Below are positions 17,286 to 26,916 of a DNA stretch of 64,000 nt, piece by piece. The DNA comes from Dokdonella_A sp040002595 (lineage in GTDB: Bacteria > Pseudomonadota > Gammaproteobacteria > Xanthomonadales > Rhodanobacteraceae), in contig JBDUED010000001.1 in assembly GCA_040002595.1 (NCBI GenBank), positions 1 through 64,000 of the forward strand, in the 5' to 3' direction. The notes beneath the pieces were generated by a model. The model was not told the DNA's origin, did no database searches, and saw only the letters and a program-made list of their open reading frames with translations. The position numbers and the translations under genes are program-made. The stretch's first letter is position 1, and each line of letters opens with the position of its first letter.

Positions 17286-19175
17286 TCAGGAACGCTTGCC
17301 CAGACCCTTGCGGATCGTCTGGCGCACGCGAATGTGGCGGTCGGCGTCGTGCGCCTCGTGCAGGCGTCGGGTGTGCGCGGTGAGCAAGTCGCCGCGGGTG
17401 AGGATACCGACCATGCGCTGGGGATCCTTTGCGTCGACTACGATCAGACGTCCAATGTTCTCGGCGACCATGTGATCGGCCGCTTCGCGCAATGAGTGGT
17501 CCTCGCGTACGAGGATTGGCGCGCGCTTGATCATCGCGCCGATGCGGTGCATGTCCGGCAGACGCACATCGAGCAAATCGCGGCGCGTCAGCACGCCACA
17601 CATCCGCTCGTTTTCGTCGAGTACCGGATAGCCCTGATGCTGCGCATCGACCTTGCCAGAGTTCAGCCAGTGACGAATATCGCCGAGGCGATCGTCGGTG
17701 TGCAGCGACACCACGTCGCGTGTGCAGGCTTTGCCGGCGCTGACCTGGGTCAGGAAATCAGCCGTGTATTCACTTGGAACACGCACGCCCCGACGCGCGA
17801 TCTTCTCGGTCATGATCGTGTTGCGCATCAGCAACGCTGAAACAAGATAGGCGGCGACGCAGCCTCCGAGCAGGGGCAGCAGGCCAAACGGCTGATGCGT
17901 CGTCTCGAACGCGAACACGACCGATGTCAGCAAGGCGCGCGAAGCGCCGGCAAAGATCGCGGCCATGCCGACCAGGCCCGCAACGCGCGGATCGATCCCC
18001 AGCTGTGGGGCAATCGCCACCAGACCCATGCCGATCAGCGCGCCGAGCGCTCCGCCGATGGTGAACAGTGGCGCCAAGGTACCGCCTGACGTTCCGCTGC
18101 CAAGCGCGATCGACCACGACAGGAATTTCATCACGCACAGGGACAGCAGCATGCCGACGCCAAAGTGACCAGCGACAATGCCCTGGATATTCGTGTAGCC
18201 GACACCGAGCGTCAGCGGCGCGAACCAGCCGATCACGCCAACGGCGAGGCCGCCTATCGCCGGCCACCACATCCAGTGCAATGGCAGGTTGTCGAACGCG
18301 TCTTCGATGCCATAAACGGCGTGCGTCACAGCCACGCTGACCACTCCCATGAACGCGCCGAGCAGCACGTAACAGGCAAGCGCCGCGCCCCCGGGTTCGG
18401 CGATATTGGGCATTGGGAACACCGGCGCCGAGCCGACCTGCGCATAGCTCACGCCGGTCGCCACGACGGTTGCCAGCGCTACCGGGATAAGCGAACGCGG
18501 TTTCAGTTCAAACAGCAGCAATTCGACCGCGAGAATCAGCGCGGATAGCGGTGAACCAAACACCGCCGCCATGCCCGCCGCGGCGCCCGCCGCAAGCAGG
18601 GTTTTTCGCTCGCCCGCCGTCACACGCAACAACTGGCCGATAAACGAGCCGAGCGCGCCGCCGGTTGCGATGATCGGACCTTCTGCGCCGAATGGTCCGC
18701 CGGTGCCGATCGCGATCGCTGATGAAACAGGCTTCAGGAAGGTGATGCGCGGCGCGATCTTCGACTCGTTGAGCAACACCTGTTCCATCGCTTCGGGAAT
18801 GCCGTGGCCGCGGATCGCCTGAGATCCATAGCGCGCCATCACCCCGACGATGAGGCCGCCGATTACCGGAACGGCGATCACCCAAGCGCCCAGATGGTGG
18901 TCGGCAGGTGAGGAAAACGCAGTCGACCAACGCCCGAAAAACGCGACGTTGGTGACGATGCCGATCAAGCCAATCAGCAATCGAGCGATAAAAGCCGCTG
19001 CGATCGCAATCACTATTGCAACCAGCGAGATAAAAATCACGCGTCGGTCGACCAGGGTCGATCGGCGCGGCATGCGCGCGGCATCGAGCGCAAAGCCGAG
19101 GCCGGGCGCAATCGGCAACGCGTCGGTGGTCGCGACTTTTTCGACGCGAGCAGGTGGCGGCGGGGTCGTTTTCAT
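17286..19175 (-). CDS. CLC-family chloride channel/antiporter with CBS domains
   Basis: Integral membrane anion channel or exchanger of 629 aa. About ten to twelve hydrophobic segments span residues 45-460, followed by a cytosolic pair of CBS domains (about 485-615) that in relatives bind adenine nucleotides. The filter motifs are variant: GHGIPE (123-128) in place of GSGIPE, so the chloride-coordinating serine is histidine. GAEGP (163-167) replaces GREGP, but the gating glutamate is kept. CBS-bearing CLC proteins are common in this order. Transported ion and coupling mode cannot be inferred. The gene lies upstream of dxs with no obvious functional link. Confidence 0.9.
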   Translation of the reverse strand: MKTTPPPPARVEKVATTDALPIAPGLGFALDAARMPRRSTLVDRRVIFISLVAIVIAIAAAFIARLLIGLIGIVTNVAFFGRWSTAFSSPADHHLGAWVIAVPVIGGLIVGVMARYGSQAIRGHGIPEAMEQVLLNESKIAPRITFLKPVSSAIAIGTGGPFGAEGPIIATGGALGSFIGQLLRVTAGERKTLLAAGAAAGMAAVFGSPLSALILAVELLLFELKPRSLIPVALATVVATGVSYAQVGSAPVFPMPNIAEPGGAALACYVLLGAFMGVVSVAVTHAVYGIEDAFDNLPLHWMWWPAIGGLAVGVIGWFAPLTLGVGYTNIQGIVAGHFGVGMLLSLCVMKFLSWSIALGSGTSGGTLAPLFTIGGALGALIGMGLVAIAPQLGIDPRVAGLVGMAAIFAGASRALLTSVVFAFETTHQPFGLLPLLGGCVAAYLVSALLMRNTIMTEKIARRGVRVPSEYTADFLTQVSAGKACTRDVVSLHTDDRLGDIRHWLNSGKVDAQHQGYPVLDENERMCGVLTRRDLLDVRLPDMHRIGAMIKRAPILVREDHSLREAADHMVAENIGRLIVVDAKDPQRMVGILTRGDLLTAHTRRLHEAHDADRHIRVRQTIRKGLGKRS

Positions 19176-19323
19176 CGGGGCGTCAGGAAACTGTTGCGAC
19201 GCAGCATAACGAACCGTGCTGACTCAGACAAATGCAGTGCGGTCGCTTGCGGGCACAATCTTCGGCGATCGCAGACCGAGTTTCATCAAACCGTGGGGAC
19301 AATCGCTACGCGTATTCGCCGAA

Positions 19324-19917
19324 CTATTGGGGCCGTCGATCGCGCGGCAAATGATTGACCAGGAATTCCATCTGATCCGCAAGGATGTTGCGATTGGACA
19401 GGATCAAATGCTCGACCCAGCTTGGTCGGTACGGCACCGCAAGCAACGGCATGCCGGCCTGCTGCGGGGTGCGATTGCCTTTTTTCACATTGCACGACCA
19501 GCACGCCGTGACGACGTTGACCCAGATGTCGCGACCGCCCTTGGACACCGGCATTACATGATCGCGCGTCAGCTCGCCACGCGAGAAGTGATGGCCGCAA
19601 TACAGGCACAACATGCGATCGCGCGCAAATAACGCGACATTGGTCAGCGCAGGCGCGGGATCGATCGCTGCAAGGCGCGCATGGCCGGTACTGGCGACGA
19701 TCGGATGCAGATCGAGCACACTCTGTGCGCCAGTGTAACGATTCATGCCGCCGTGGATGGTCAGGCAGGCATCGCCCAGCGTCCACGCGACCGCGCCGCG
19801 CACATACAGACACACCGTGTCCTGCCAGCTCATCCAGTCGAGGATGCGCCCAGTGGAATCCAGGGACAGAACCCGGGTGTTATGGATGTCGCCCGACGTT
19901 TTGACCGCTGCAAGCAT
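19324..19917 (-). CDS. HNH-family nuclease domain protein
   Basis: Protein of 197 aa starting MLAAVKTSGD, with GGAGGG at ideal spacing. The C-terminal half carries an HNH fold with a zinc ribbon: CLYCG (Cys104, Cys107), the catalytic DH at 119-120 (TRDHVMPVSKGGRD), and a second knuckle CWSCN (Cys139, Cys142). This stand-alone HNH family occurs widely in proteobacterial chromosomes, usually with no restriction or mobile context, and its role is not established. The N-terminal 100 residues are distinctive, with no motif I can name. No restriction-methylase partner is present. Confidence 0.88.
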   Translation of the reverse strand: MLAAVKTSGDIHNTRVLSLDSTGRILDWMSWQDTVCLYVRGAVAWTLGDACLTIHGGMNRYTGAQSVLDLHPIVASTGHARLAAIDPAPALTNVALFARDRMLCLYCGHHFSRGELTRDHVMPVSKGGRDIWVNVVTACWSCNVKKGNRTPQQAGMPLLAVPYRPSWVEHLILSNRNILADQMEFLVNHLPRDRRPQ

Positions 19918-20055
19918 GAAACCCTCCGTTCCCGGGTACGCAAAGCGGTGGCACGATCGCGCGAGCGATCGCCGCGCAGCATAGACCAAAAATTTCAGGT
20001 TTGGGAACCGCAGCGCCTGCGGCCACCCGCAGCCAGAAGTTCTCGGCCATCGCGT

Positions 20056-21846
20056 TCAACCAAATTGCGCATCGGTCATGTCGAGAAGATTGGCCGCCCC
20101 GCTCCTCATCGCTGCCGCATGCGCGTGGATGCGCGGCAGGATGCGCGCGAAATAGAAGCGCGCGGTATGGCGTTTGGCGGATTTGAAATCCCCCGATTGT
20201 TGCGATGCGTCTGCACTGGCGACGCTGCGCGCCCACAGATACGCAAGGGCGATGTAACCGCAATAAAAGAGGTAGTCGTAGGCGGCGGCACCCATTTCTT
20301 CCGGGTTCGCCAGCGCGCGCTGGCCGAGTTCCCGCGTGAGATCGCCCCAGCCCTTTGCCGCATTGGCGAGTGGGCCAATGAATTCGCCAAGCGCAGCATC
20401 AGTGGCGTGGTCAGTGCAGAACGTGCCGATGTCCTCGAGGAAATATGTCAGGCCCACCCCCTTCAACTGCATGACCTTGCGTCCGAGCAGATCAATCGCC
20501 TGAATCTGCGTGGTGCCTTCGTAGAGGGTGGTGATGCGTGCATCGCGGGCGAACTGCTCCATGCCGTGTTCGACAATGTAACCGTGGCCGCCGAAAATCT
20601 GCAGCGCATCGTAGGTGCATTCGATCGACATTTCGGTGAGCAAACCCTTGACGATCGGAGTCAGGAACGACACCAGTGCTTCGGCGCGCTCTCGCGTTTC
20701 GACAACCAGCGAATGCTTGGCGATATCCTCGTGCAGATACGCATACAGGCCGAGCAGGCGGCCGCCCTCGGCAAACGCTTTCTGGGTCAGCAGCATGCGC
20801 CGGACATCGGGATGCACGATCAGCGGATCGGCTGGCTTGTGCGGAAATTTCGCACCTGAGAGCGAGCGCATTTGCAGGCGTTCGCGCGCATACGCCAGCG
20901 AGTTCTGGTACGCCCGTTCGGTCAGACCAAGACCTTGCAAACCCACGGCCAGGCGCGCCGTGTTCATCATGGTGAACATCGCGGCCAGGCCCTTGTTTGG
21001 CTGCCCGACCAGCCAGCCTTCGGCACCATCGAAGTTCATCACGCAAGTCGATGAGCCCTTGATACCCATCTTGTGCTCGATCGACCCCACCGCCAGCGCG
21101 TTGCGCGCGCCTACTTGTCCGTCTTTGCCAACCTTGAATTTGGGAACAATGAAAAGAGAAATGCCTTTCACGCCTTTGGGCGCATCTGGCAGGCGCGCCA
21201 GTACCAGGTGCAGGATGTTGTCGACAAAATCATGCTCGCCGGCGGTGATGAAGATCTTGGTGCCGCTGATGAGATAACTGCCGTCGGCTGTCGGCTCTGC
21301 GCGTGTCTTGAGCAAGCCAAGATCGGTGCCGCAATGCGCCTCGGTCAGGCACATCGTGCCGGTCCACTGGCCGGAAACCAGCGGCTTGAGAAACACTTCG
21401 CGTTGCCAATCCTCGCCGTGGTATTCAAGTGCGGACGAAGCGCCGTGCGAGAGCATCGGATAATTGCTCCACGACAGGTTGGCCGAATCGACCATTTCCT
21501 TGAACGCCGCCCCGACCGTTTCGGGGAACCCCTGGCCGCCGAACGCTTCGCGCGCGGTCAGGCCGATCCAGCCGGCGTCGACGTATTTGGCGAAGGCCTC
21601 CTTGAAGCCCTTCGGCGTGCGCACGCTGTGCGTGGCGGCATCGAGTGTGCAGCCTTCTGCGTCGCCAGAATGATTCAAGGGCGCCAGCACCTGCTCGGCG
21701 AATTTCGCCGCCTCATCCAGCACCGCATCGATCACATCGCGCGTCGCGGCCTCGCAACCGGGCAGATCTCGATACGTGGATTCGACATCGAGCACATCGA
21801 ACAGCGCAAAGCGCAGATCGGCAAGCGGAGCGGTGTAGCGGATCAT
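20056..21846 (-). CDS. Acyl-CoA dehydrogenase, long (about 600 aa) form
   Basis: FAD flavoprotein of 596 aa that introduces a double bond into acyl-CoA. The standard N-terminal, middle (CLTEAHCGTDLG; GTKIFITAGEHD) and C-terminal (QIFGGHGYIVEHG; YEGTTQIQAIDLL) acyl-CoA dehydrogenase blocks are present. An extra C-terminal helical extension of about 130 residues is typical of the AcdA/DmdC-like subfamily. The substrate may be a medium or long acyl-CoA or 3-methylmercaptopropionyl-CoA; the sequence alone does not decide. AAGGAGAATCCC precedes the ATG. No other beta-oxidation genes are nearby. Confidence 0.92.
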   Translation of the reverse strand: MIRYTAPLADLRFALFDVLDVESTYRDLPGCEAATRDVIDAVLDEAAKFAEQVLAPLNHSGDAEGCTLDAATHSVRTPKGFKEAFAKYVDAGWIGLTAREAFGGQGFPETVGAAFKEMVDSANLSWSNYPMLSHGASSALEYHGEDWQREVFLKPLVSGQWTGTMCLTEAHCGTDLGLLKTRAEPTADGSYLISGTKIFITAGEHDFVDNILHLVLARLPDAPKGVKGISLFIVPKFKVGKDGQVGARNALAVGSIEHKMGIKGSSTCVMNFDGAEGWLVGQPNKGLAAMFTMMNTARLAVGLQGLGLTERAYQNSLAYARERLQMRSLSGAKFPHKPADPLIVHPDVRRMLLTQKAFAEGGRLLGLYAYLHEDIAKHSLVVETRERAEALVSFLTPIVKGLLTEMSIECTYDALQIFGGHGYIVEHGMEQFARDARITTLYEGTTQIQAIDLLGRKVMQLKGVGLTYFLEDIGTFCTDHATDAALGEFIGPLANAAKGWGDLTRELGQRALANPEEMGAAAYDYLFYCGYIALAYLWARSVASADASQQSGDFKSAKRHTARFYFARILPRIHAHAAAMRSGAANLLDMTDAQFG

Positions 21847-21902
21847 GGGATTCTCCTTGACGATGTCGCGATCATCGCTGCCGCCGTGAACTGCAAATCG
21901 AT

Positions 21903-22343
21903 TCAGCGATAGGTATTTGCGACACCCGGCACCGGCGACAGCCGGCTCGCGGTATCGAACTTGAAACTTTCCTTTGGCTCGCTGGTGTCGATCGTGCCCT
22001 TGAGTTGATAGGCGAAATCGCCGCTGGGTGGCAGTTTTGCCGTTGTCTTCAGGATTGTCTCGACGACATCACCGCTGTTGCCGGGGATGTCGAGTTCGGG
22101 CGCCATCGTGATCTCACCGGCGTCCTTGCCATCGACGACGAGCTTGGCGACGACCGCACTGAAATGCATCGCGAACGTGCTGAAATTCTGCACGCGCAAG
22201 GTGATCTTCCAGCGTCCATCAGGCTGCACGGCCAATTGCTGGATGCTTGCGGTGGACGGATGGACCTTGCGTACCGGGCCGCCGCCGCATGCGGCAAGAA
22301 CACTCGTGATCGCCAGGACGGCCAGAACGTGGAGAAGTTTCAT
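21903..22343 (-). CDS. LEA-type domain lipoprotein
   Basis: Lipoprotein of 146 aa. The signal peptide MKLLHVLAVLAITSVLAAC ends in a lipobox LAAC, so it is probably anchored in a membrane facing the periplasm. The body shows alternating beta-strand character and phrases typical of LEA14/WHy-like domains (LAVQPDGRWKITLRVQNFST, PELDIPGNSGD). The family occurs in many proteobacteria with no defined role. It lies 56 bases downstream of the acyl-CoA dehydrogenase stop-to-start order on the same strand, but a functional link is not evident. Confidence 0.82.
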   Translation of the reverse strand: MKLLHVLAVLAITSVLAACGGGPVRKVHPSTASIQQLAVQPDGRWKITLRVQNFSTFAMHFSAVVAKLVVDGKDAGEITMAPELDIPGNSGDVVETILKTTAKLPPSGDFAYQLKGTIDTSEPKESFKFDTASRLSPVPGVANTYR

Positions 22344-22461
22344 GGGTACACCTCAAACACTCGTTTGAACCGGATTGACAAGCCTATCCAATTTGGATGG
22401 TCGCGCAAAGCACGAAGCCCTTTGTCGCACCCGCATGTCGGATCTGACGTGGGTCCCGACA

Positions 22462-23145
22462 CTACCGTGGAACCCCCGCACGCCGCGTAACGAAGTCGCC
22501 GATCGGCACCTGACGGATGACGCGACCCGCTCGGATTCGCACGACCTCGTCCGCGAGCGCACCGACTTCGTTCGCATGGTGCGTGACCAGAACGGTGAAC
22601 ACGCGCAGTTCCTGCTTCAGGCGGCGCAGGTAATCAAGCACCTGCAGGCGCGCTTGCGCATGCAGGCCGGTGAGGGGTTCATCGAGCAGCAGCGCGCGCG
22701 GGCGCGACAGCAGGGCACGTCCGATCGCGACGCGTTGGCGTTCTCCACCCGACAACGAATGCGGTCGGCGATCGAGCAGGGCACGCAGTTCCAGCAGGTC
22801 AATGATCGTCGTCAACTCATGGCTGGCATGCGCGCCTTGCTTGGCCGCACCATAAAGCAGGTTCCCGCGCACATTGAGATGCGGAAACAGGCGACCGTCC
22901 TGGAATACATAGCCAATGCGGCGCGCGCAGGTCGGCACGCAGATGCCGCTGGCACGGTCGAGCAGACATTCGCCATCGATCACGATGCGTCCGGCGTGCG
23001 GCGCGAGCAAACCGGCGATCGCATTCAGCACGCTGGTCTTGCCTGCACCGGAATTGCCAAACAGCGCCAGGGTGCGCGCGGTGGAATGAAAGGCGATGTC
23101 GATATCGAAATCGACAAACGCGTGGCGCAGGCTGAGTTCGATCAC
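22462..23145 (-). CDS. modC: Molybdate ABC transporter ATP-binding protein
   Basis: ATPase subunit of the high-affinity molybdate importer. The GTG start at 23145 overlaps the modB stop (GTGA), so translation is coupled. Walker A GNSGAGKT is at residues 30-37, signature LSGGERQ at 131-137 and Walker B ALLLDEP at 151-157. At 227 aa it is far shorter than the roughly 350-aa E. coli ModC, because the C-terminal TOBE/Mop domain that binds molybdate is missing. Short ModC proteins exist, so this need not be a truncation, but regulatory molybdate sensing by the ATPase should be absent. Confidence 0.93.
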   Translation of the reverse strand: MIELSLRHAFVDFDIDIAFHSTARTLALFGNSGAGKTSVLNAIAGLLAPHAGRIVIDGECLLDRASGICVPTCARRIGYVFQDGRLFPHLNVRGNLLYGAAKQGAHASHELTTIIDLLELRALLDRRPHSLSGGERQRVAIGRALLSRPRALLLDEPLTGLHAQARLQVLDYLRRLKQELRVFTVLVTHHANEVGALADEVVRIRAGRVIRQVPIGDFVTRRAGVPR

Positions 23146-23843
23146 CGTGCGTCCCCCTCGCGCTTGCGCCATATCGCGCCGCGCGCAATCACCGCCGCCG
23201 CGGCGCTGGCCGCGAACGCAACCATCAGGGAGACAATCGCGAGGCGGCGCACGCCTGGCATGCCGCCGGGCACATTGAGCAGTTCGTAGATCGCGATCGG
23301 CAAGGTGCGTGTCTGCCCCGGGATATTGGATACGAAGCTGATGGTCGCGCCGAACTCGCCGAATGCACGCGCGAACGCGAGCACGCAACCTGCCGCGATG
23401 CCGCGCAACGACAGCGGCAGCACGATGGTCGTGAAACGGCGCCAGGCCCCGGCGCCAAGTGTTTCGGCCGCCGCTTCGAGACGGCGATCGACGTTGTCGA
23501 ATGCGATACGGACCGACAACACCAGCAGCGGGAAACCCATGACTGCGGCCGCAATCACGGCGCCGGTCCAGCGAAATGCGACGACGATGCCCATATCGGC
23601 CAGCAACTCGCCGAGCGGGCCATGCCGGCCGAACAGCGCCAGCAGCGCGTAGCCGGTCACGACCGGCGGCAGGATCAAGGGCAGGAACAGCAATGCTTCG
23701 ACGAGGATGCGGCCGAAAAAACGTTTGCGCGAGAGCAGCCACGCAAGAGTCAGCGCAAACGGCAAAGCGCACGCGACGCTGATCAGTGCCACGCGCAGAC
23801 TCAGCGCGAGTGCTTGTGCCTCGTCAGGCGCCAGTGCGATCAC
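23142..23843 (-). CDS. modB: Molybdate ABC transporter permease
   Basis: Inner-membrane permease of 233 aa with five to six membrane segments. The ABC-coupling EAA motif is visible in AAAETLGAGAWRRFTTIVLPL, and GEFGATISF further along is typical of ModB/CysT-type permeases. It lies between modA (15 bases upstream) and modC (4-base overlap), forming a modABC operon on the minus strand. No modE regulator gene or recognisable ModE box was found nearby. Confidence 0.95.
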   Translation of the reverse strand: MIALAPDEAQALALSLRVALISVACALPFALTLAWLLSRKRFFGRILVEALLFLPLILPPVVTGYALLALFGRHGPLGELLADMGIVVAFRWTGAVIAAAVMGFPLLVLSVRIAFDNVDRRLEAAAETLGAGAWRRFTTIVLPLSLRGIAAGCVLAFARAFGEFGATISFVSNIPGQTRTLPIAIYELLNVPGGMPGVRRLAIVSLMVAFAASAAAAVIARGAIWRKREGDAR

Positions 23844-23858
23844 GCGCGTTCCCGGAAT

Positions 23859-24614
23859 TTATCTCGGCGGCGCATCGAATCCTGCTTCACGAAAAATGAT
23901 TTGAGCAGCCGGCGAATGCAACGCATCGAGCAATCGCCGCGCAGCCGGCGAATCGTGTCCGGCGACAATCGCAGCCGGATACACGATCGGTACATGCGTA
24001 TCCGCAGGAAACGTCGCGACGATGCGCACGCTCGGTTCCGAAAGCGCATCCGAGCGATAGACGATGCCGAGCGGCGCCTCGCCCCGTGCAACGAAATTGA
24101 GTGCGGCGCGCACATTGTCGGCGGCGACGATGCGCGTCCTCACGCGATCCCAGATGCCGAGTTTCGTCAGCGCCGCTTTCGCGTATTTGCCCGCCGGCAC
24201 GCTGTTGGGTTCGGCCAGCGCGAGGTGGCCGTCCGCGCCGAGCGTCGCGGCAAGATCAACGCCGGGAACGAGATCGAGCTTCACGTGGCTGGCGCTGGAC
24301 GCAATCAGCACCAATGCGTTGCCAAGCAAATCCGCGCGCGTGCCTGCGACAATCAGCTTGCGTGCGTCCAGATAGTTCATCCAGCCCTCGTCGGCGGATA
24401 CGAAAACCGCCGCCGGCGCCCCCGCCTCGATCTGTCGCGCCAGTTGCGAGCTGGCTGCGTAGCTGACCTTGACGTCATCAGGCGCAATCCCATCGACGCT
24501 GGCGAACATCTTGTCGAGCGCGGGCTTGGTGCTCGCCGCGGCAAACACCAGCAGATTCTGCGCAAACGCCGGACCGCCGAGCATCGCGACAAGCACGATT
24601 GAGCCGATCAGCAT
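23859..24614 (-). CDS. modA: Molybdate-binding periplasmic protein
   Basis: Periplasmic solute-binding protein of 251 aa that captures molybdate or tungstate for ModBC. The start MLIGSIVLVAMLGG gives a clean Sec signal peptide ending AFAQ; a longer form from 24659 is possible but less likely. The ModA hallmarks LLVFAAASTKPALDKM, VSYAASSQLARQIEAGAPA and VFVSADEGWMN are present, containing the serine and backbone positions that hold the oxyanion. First gene of modABC. Confidence 0.95.
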   Translation of the reverse strand: MLIGSIVLVAMLGGPAFAQNLLVFAAASTKPALDKMFASVDGIAPDDVKVSYAASSQLARQIEAGAPAAVFVSADEGWMNYLDARKLIVAGTRADLLGNALVLIASSASHVKLDLVPGVDLAATLGADGHLALAEPNSVPAGKYAKAALTKLGIWDRVRTRIVAADNVRAALNFVARGEAPLGIVYRSDALSEPSVRIVATFPADTHVPIVYPAAIVAGHDSPAARRLLDALHSPAAQIIFREAGFDAPPR

Positions 24615-24979
24615 TTGACGGGTGCCCGTGCGAAGACAGGTGCTAGAGCGCGAGAACACGTTTCAATCCCTCTTCCACGCGTTGCGTAACGTGAGCGGGC
24701 AGGGGGCACACGTACTTGGGCAGCAGCAAACCCAGCGACGATCGGCGCCAGCGAGATACGGACCAACGCCAGAAGCACGGCACCACCGCGATGAATGCAG
24801 GCAGTCCGCGTGGGCCCGCGCGAAGCATGACAAATGATACCGCGGGAATGGGGATCGGGTGTCAGGCCGCCTTGGGGAGCGGTTGGCGACAACGCGGATC
24901 GGCGGTCGCGTGTCGCGCGCGCAGGCCGCGGCCGCTATCTCCATTGGCGTAAAACGAAGCGGAGCGCGCATTTGCTAGC
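24615..24979. other. Divergent intergenic region between modA and recQ
   Basis: 365 bases with no convincing gene. Several frames stay open because of high GC, but none shows a ribosome-binding site or a recognisable protein. Promoters for modABC (leftward) and recQ (rightward) must lie here. I saw no clear ModE operator. Confidence 0.5.
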
Positions 24980-26809
24980 ATGGTGCGGATGTCATCCTCC
25001 GCCTTGCAAATTCTCCAGACCGTTTTCGGCTATCCCGCATTTCGCGGCGAGCAGCAGGCGATTATCGATCACGTTGTCGGCGGAGGCGATGCCTTGGTGC
25101 TGATGCCAACCGGTGGCGGAAAGTCGCTGTGCTATCAGATTCCGGCGTTGCTGCGCGAAGGCACTGGCATCGTGGTGTCGCCGCTGATTGCGTTGATGCA
25201 GGACCAGGTCGATGCCTTGCGCCAGCTTGGGGTCGAGGCCGCGTTTCTCAACTCCAGTCTTGATGCCGCCGCGCAACGCGAGGTGGAGCTCCGCTTCGCC
25301 AATGGCCAATTGAAGCTGCTCTATGTTGCGCCGGAGCGACTCTCCACCGAACGCTGCCTCGGTCTTCTGGCGCGCGTGCCGCTCGCGTTGTTCGCGATTG
25401 ACGAGGCGCATTGCGTGTCGCAATGGGGACACGATTTCCGACCGGAATATCGCCAGCTCACCATCTTGCACGAGCGCTTTCCGAAGGTGCCGCGCATCGC
25501 GTTGACCGCGACCGCGGATGCGCCCACGCGCCGCGAGATTGTCGAGCGCCTCACGCTTGAATCGGCGCGGCTGTTCGTCGCCAGTTTCGACCGACCGAAC
25601 ATCTGTTATCGGGTGGTCGAGAAAGAGGATGTACGTCGCCAGCTCAAGGATTTTCTGGTTGCGCACCAGGGCGCGTCCGGCATCGTCTACTGCCTGTCGC
25701 GGCGCAAGGTCGAGGACACGGCGGACTGGCTGGTCGATCAGGGCATTCCTGCGTTGGCGTACCACGCCGGCATGGATGCAGCCACGCGCGCGTCGAACCA
25801 AAAACGCTTCCTGCGTGAAGACGGCATTGCAATGGTCGCGACGATCGCCTTCGGCATGGGCATCGACAAACCCGATGTGCGCTTCGTCGCCCACATGGAC
25901 CTGCCCAAAAGCATGGAAGGCTATTACCAGGAAACCGGCCGCGCCGGTCGCGACGGGCTGCCGGCGGATGCGTGGCTGTGTTACGGCCTTGGCGACCTCA
26001 TCATGCTCAACCAGTTCATCGCCAAGTCGGAAGCGGGCGAGGAACGCAAACGCGTCGAACGCGCCAAACTGGACGCCTTGCTTGGCTACGCAGAAACCAC
26101 GGCATGCAGGCGTCAGCGCCTGCTCGCGTATTTTGGTGAAACGCTGCAGCAGCCTTGCGGCAATTGCGATAACTGCCTTGATGCGCCGCAGACGTGGGAT
26201 GCCAGCGTGGTCGCGCAAAAAGCGCTGTCCTGCGTATATCGCACGGGTCAACGATTTGGTGCCACACATCTGGTTGCGGTGTTGCGCGGCGAAACGGACG
26301 AGCGCATCCGCAGCCTGCGCCACGATGAAATCAGCACATTCGGTGTCGGGGCCGATCTCGACAAGCAGCAGTGGCGCGGCGTGTTTCGCCAGTTGGTCGC
26401 CGCCGGGCTGCTCACGACCGATGACGAAGGCTTTGGAACCCTGCGCCTGACCGCGGCAAGCCGCGACGTGCTGAGCGGCGCGACGCCGGTGCATTTGCGC
26501 CAGCAAGCCGATCGCACTGAACGGCGCGTGTCGCGAAGAAAAGCGCGTGGCGAACGCGCGCGTGCGGGTCTCGATATTGCGCCGCACGAGACGTCGTTGT
26601 GGAATGCCCTGCGCAACCTGCGCGCGCGCCTGGCGAAGGAACAAGGCGTACCGGCGTACGTGATCTTTCACGACGCAACCTTGCTTGCGATGCTGCGGGC
26701 CAGGCCGCAGACCTTGTTGGCGCTGGCTGCAGTCAGCGGGGTCGGCGAACGCAAGCTCGAACGCTACGGCGATGCCTTCATCGGCGTGCTGGAAGGCGTT
26801 CCCGCGTAG
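24980..26809 (+). CDS. recQ: ATP-dependent DNA helicase RecQ
   Basis: 3'-to-5' superfamily 2 helicase for recombination and replication-fork repair. It is 609 aa from 24980, with an alternative ATG at 24989. Walker A is in MPTGGGKSL (about 42-50), the DEAH box is in AIDEAHCVSQWGHD, and motif VI contains QETGRAGRDG. A zinc-binding module follows with cysteines in CRRQRL, CGNCDNC. Then come an RQC winged helix and a C-terminal HRDC domain (about 535-605, WNALRNLRARLAKEQGVPAY). All standard domains are present, so it should be functional. Confidence 0.96.
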   Translation: MVRMSSSALQILQTVFGYPAFRGEQQAIIDHVVGGGDALVLMPTGGGKSLCYQIPALLREGTGIVVSPLIALMQDQVDALRQLGVEAAFLNSSLDAAAQREVELRFANGQLKLLYVAPERLSTERCLGLLARVPLALFAIDEAHCVSQWGHDFRPEYRQLTILHERFPKVPRIALTATADAPTRREIVERLTLESARLFVASFDRPNICYRVVEKEDVRRQLKDFLVAHQGASGIVYCLSRRKVEDTADWLVDQGIPALAYHAGMDAATRASNQKRFLREDGIAMVATIAFGMGIDKPDVRFVAHMDLPKSMEGYYQETGRAGRDGLPADAWLCYGLGDLIMLNQFIAKSEAGEERKRVERAKLDALLGYAETTACRRQRLLAYFGETLQQPCGNCDNCLDAPQTWDASVVAQKALSCVYRTGQRFGATHLVAVLRGETDERIRSLRHDEISTFGVGADLDKQQWRGVFRQLVAAGLLTTDDEGFGTLRLTAASRDVLSGATPVHLRQQADRTERRVSRRKARGERARAGLDIAPHETSLWNALRNLRARLAKEQGVPAYVIFHDATLLAMLRARPQTLLALAAVSGVGERKLERYGDAFIGVLEGVPA

Positions 26810-26916
26810 CTCGCCGACCACCGTGTTTGGCGGCGATGTCTCAATTGGGTCCCGTTTGACGTTTCTTGATCCCGCGCGGCCTCCCTGTCCGCGCCACCGT
26901 GATGGAGACCGAGATC

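Noticed and set aside
24992..26821. 609-codon minus-strand frame opposite recQ
   Set aside because: It mirrors recQ almost exactly; composition is that of an antisense shadow and no domain is recognisable.
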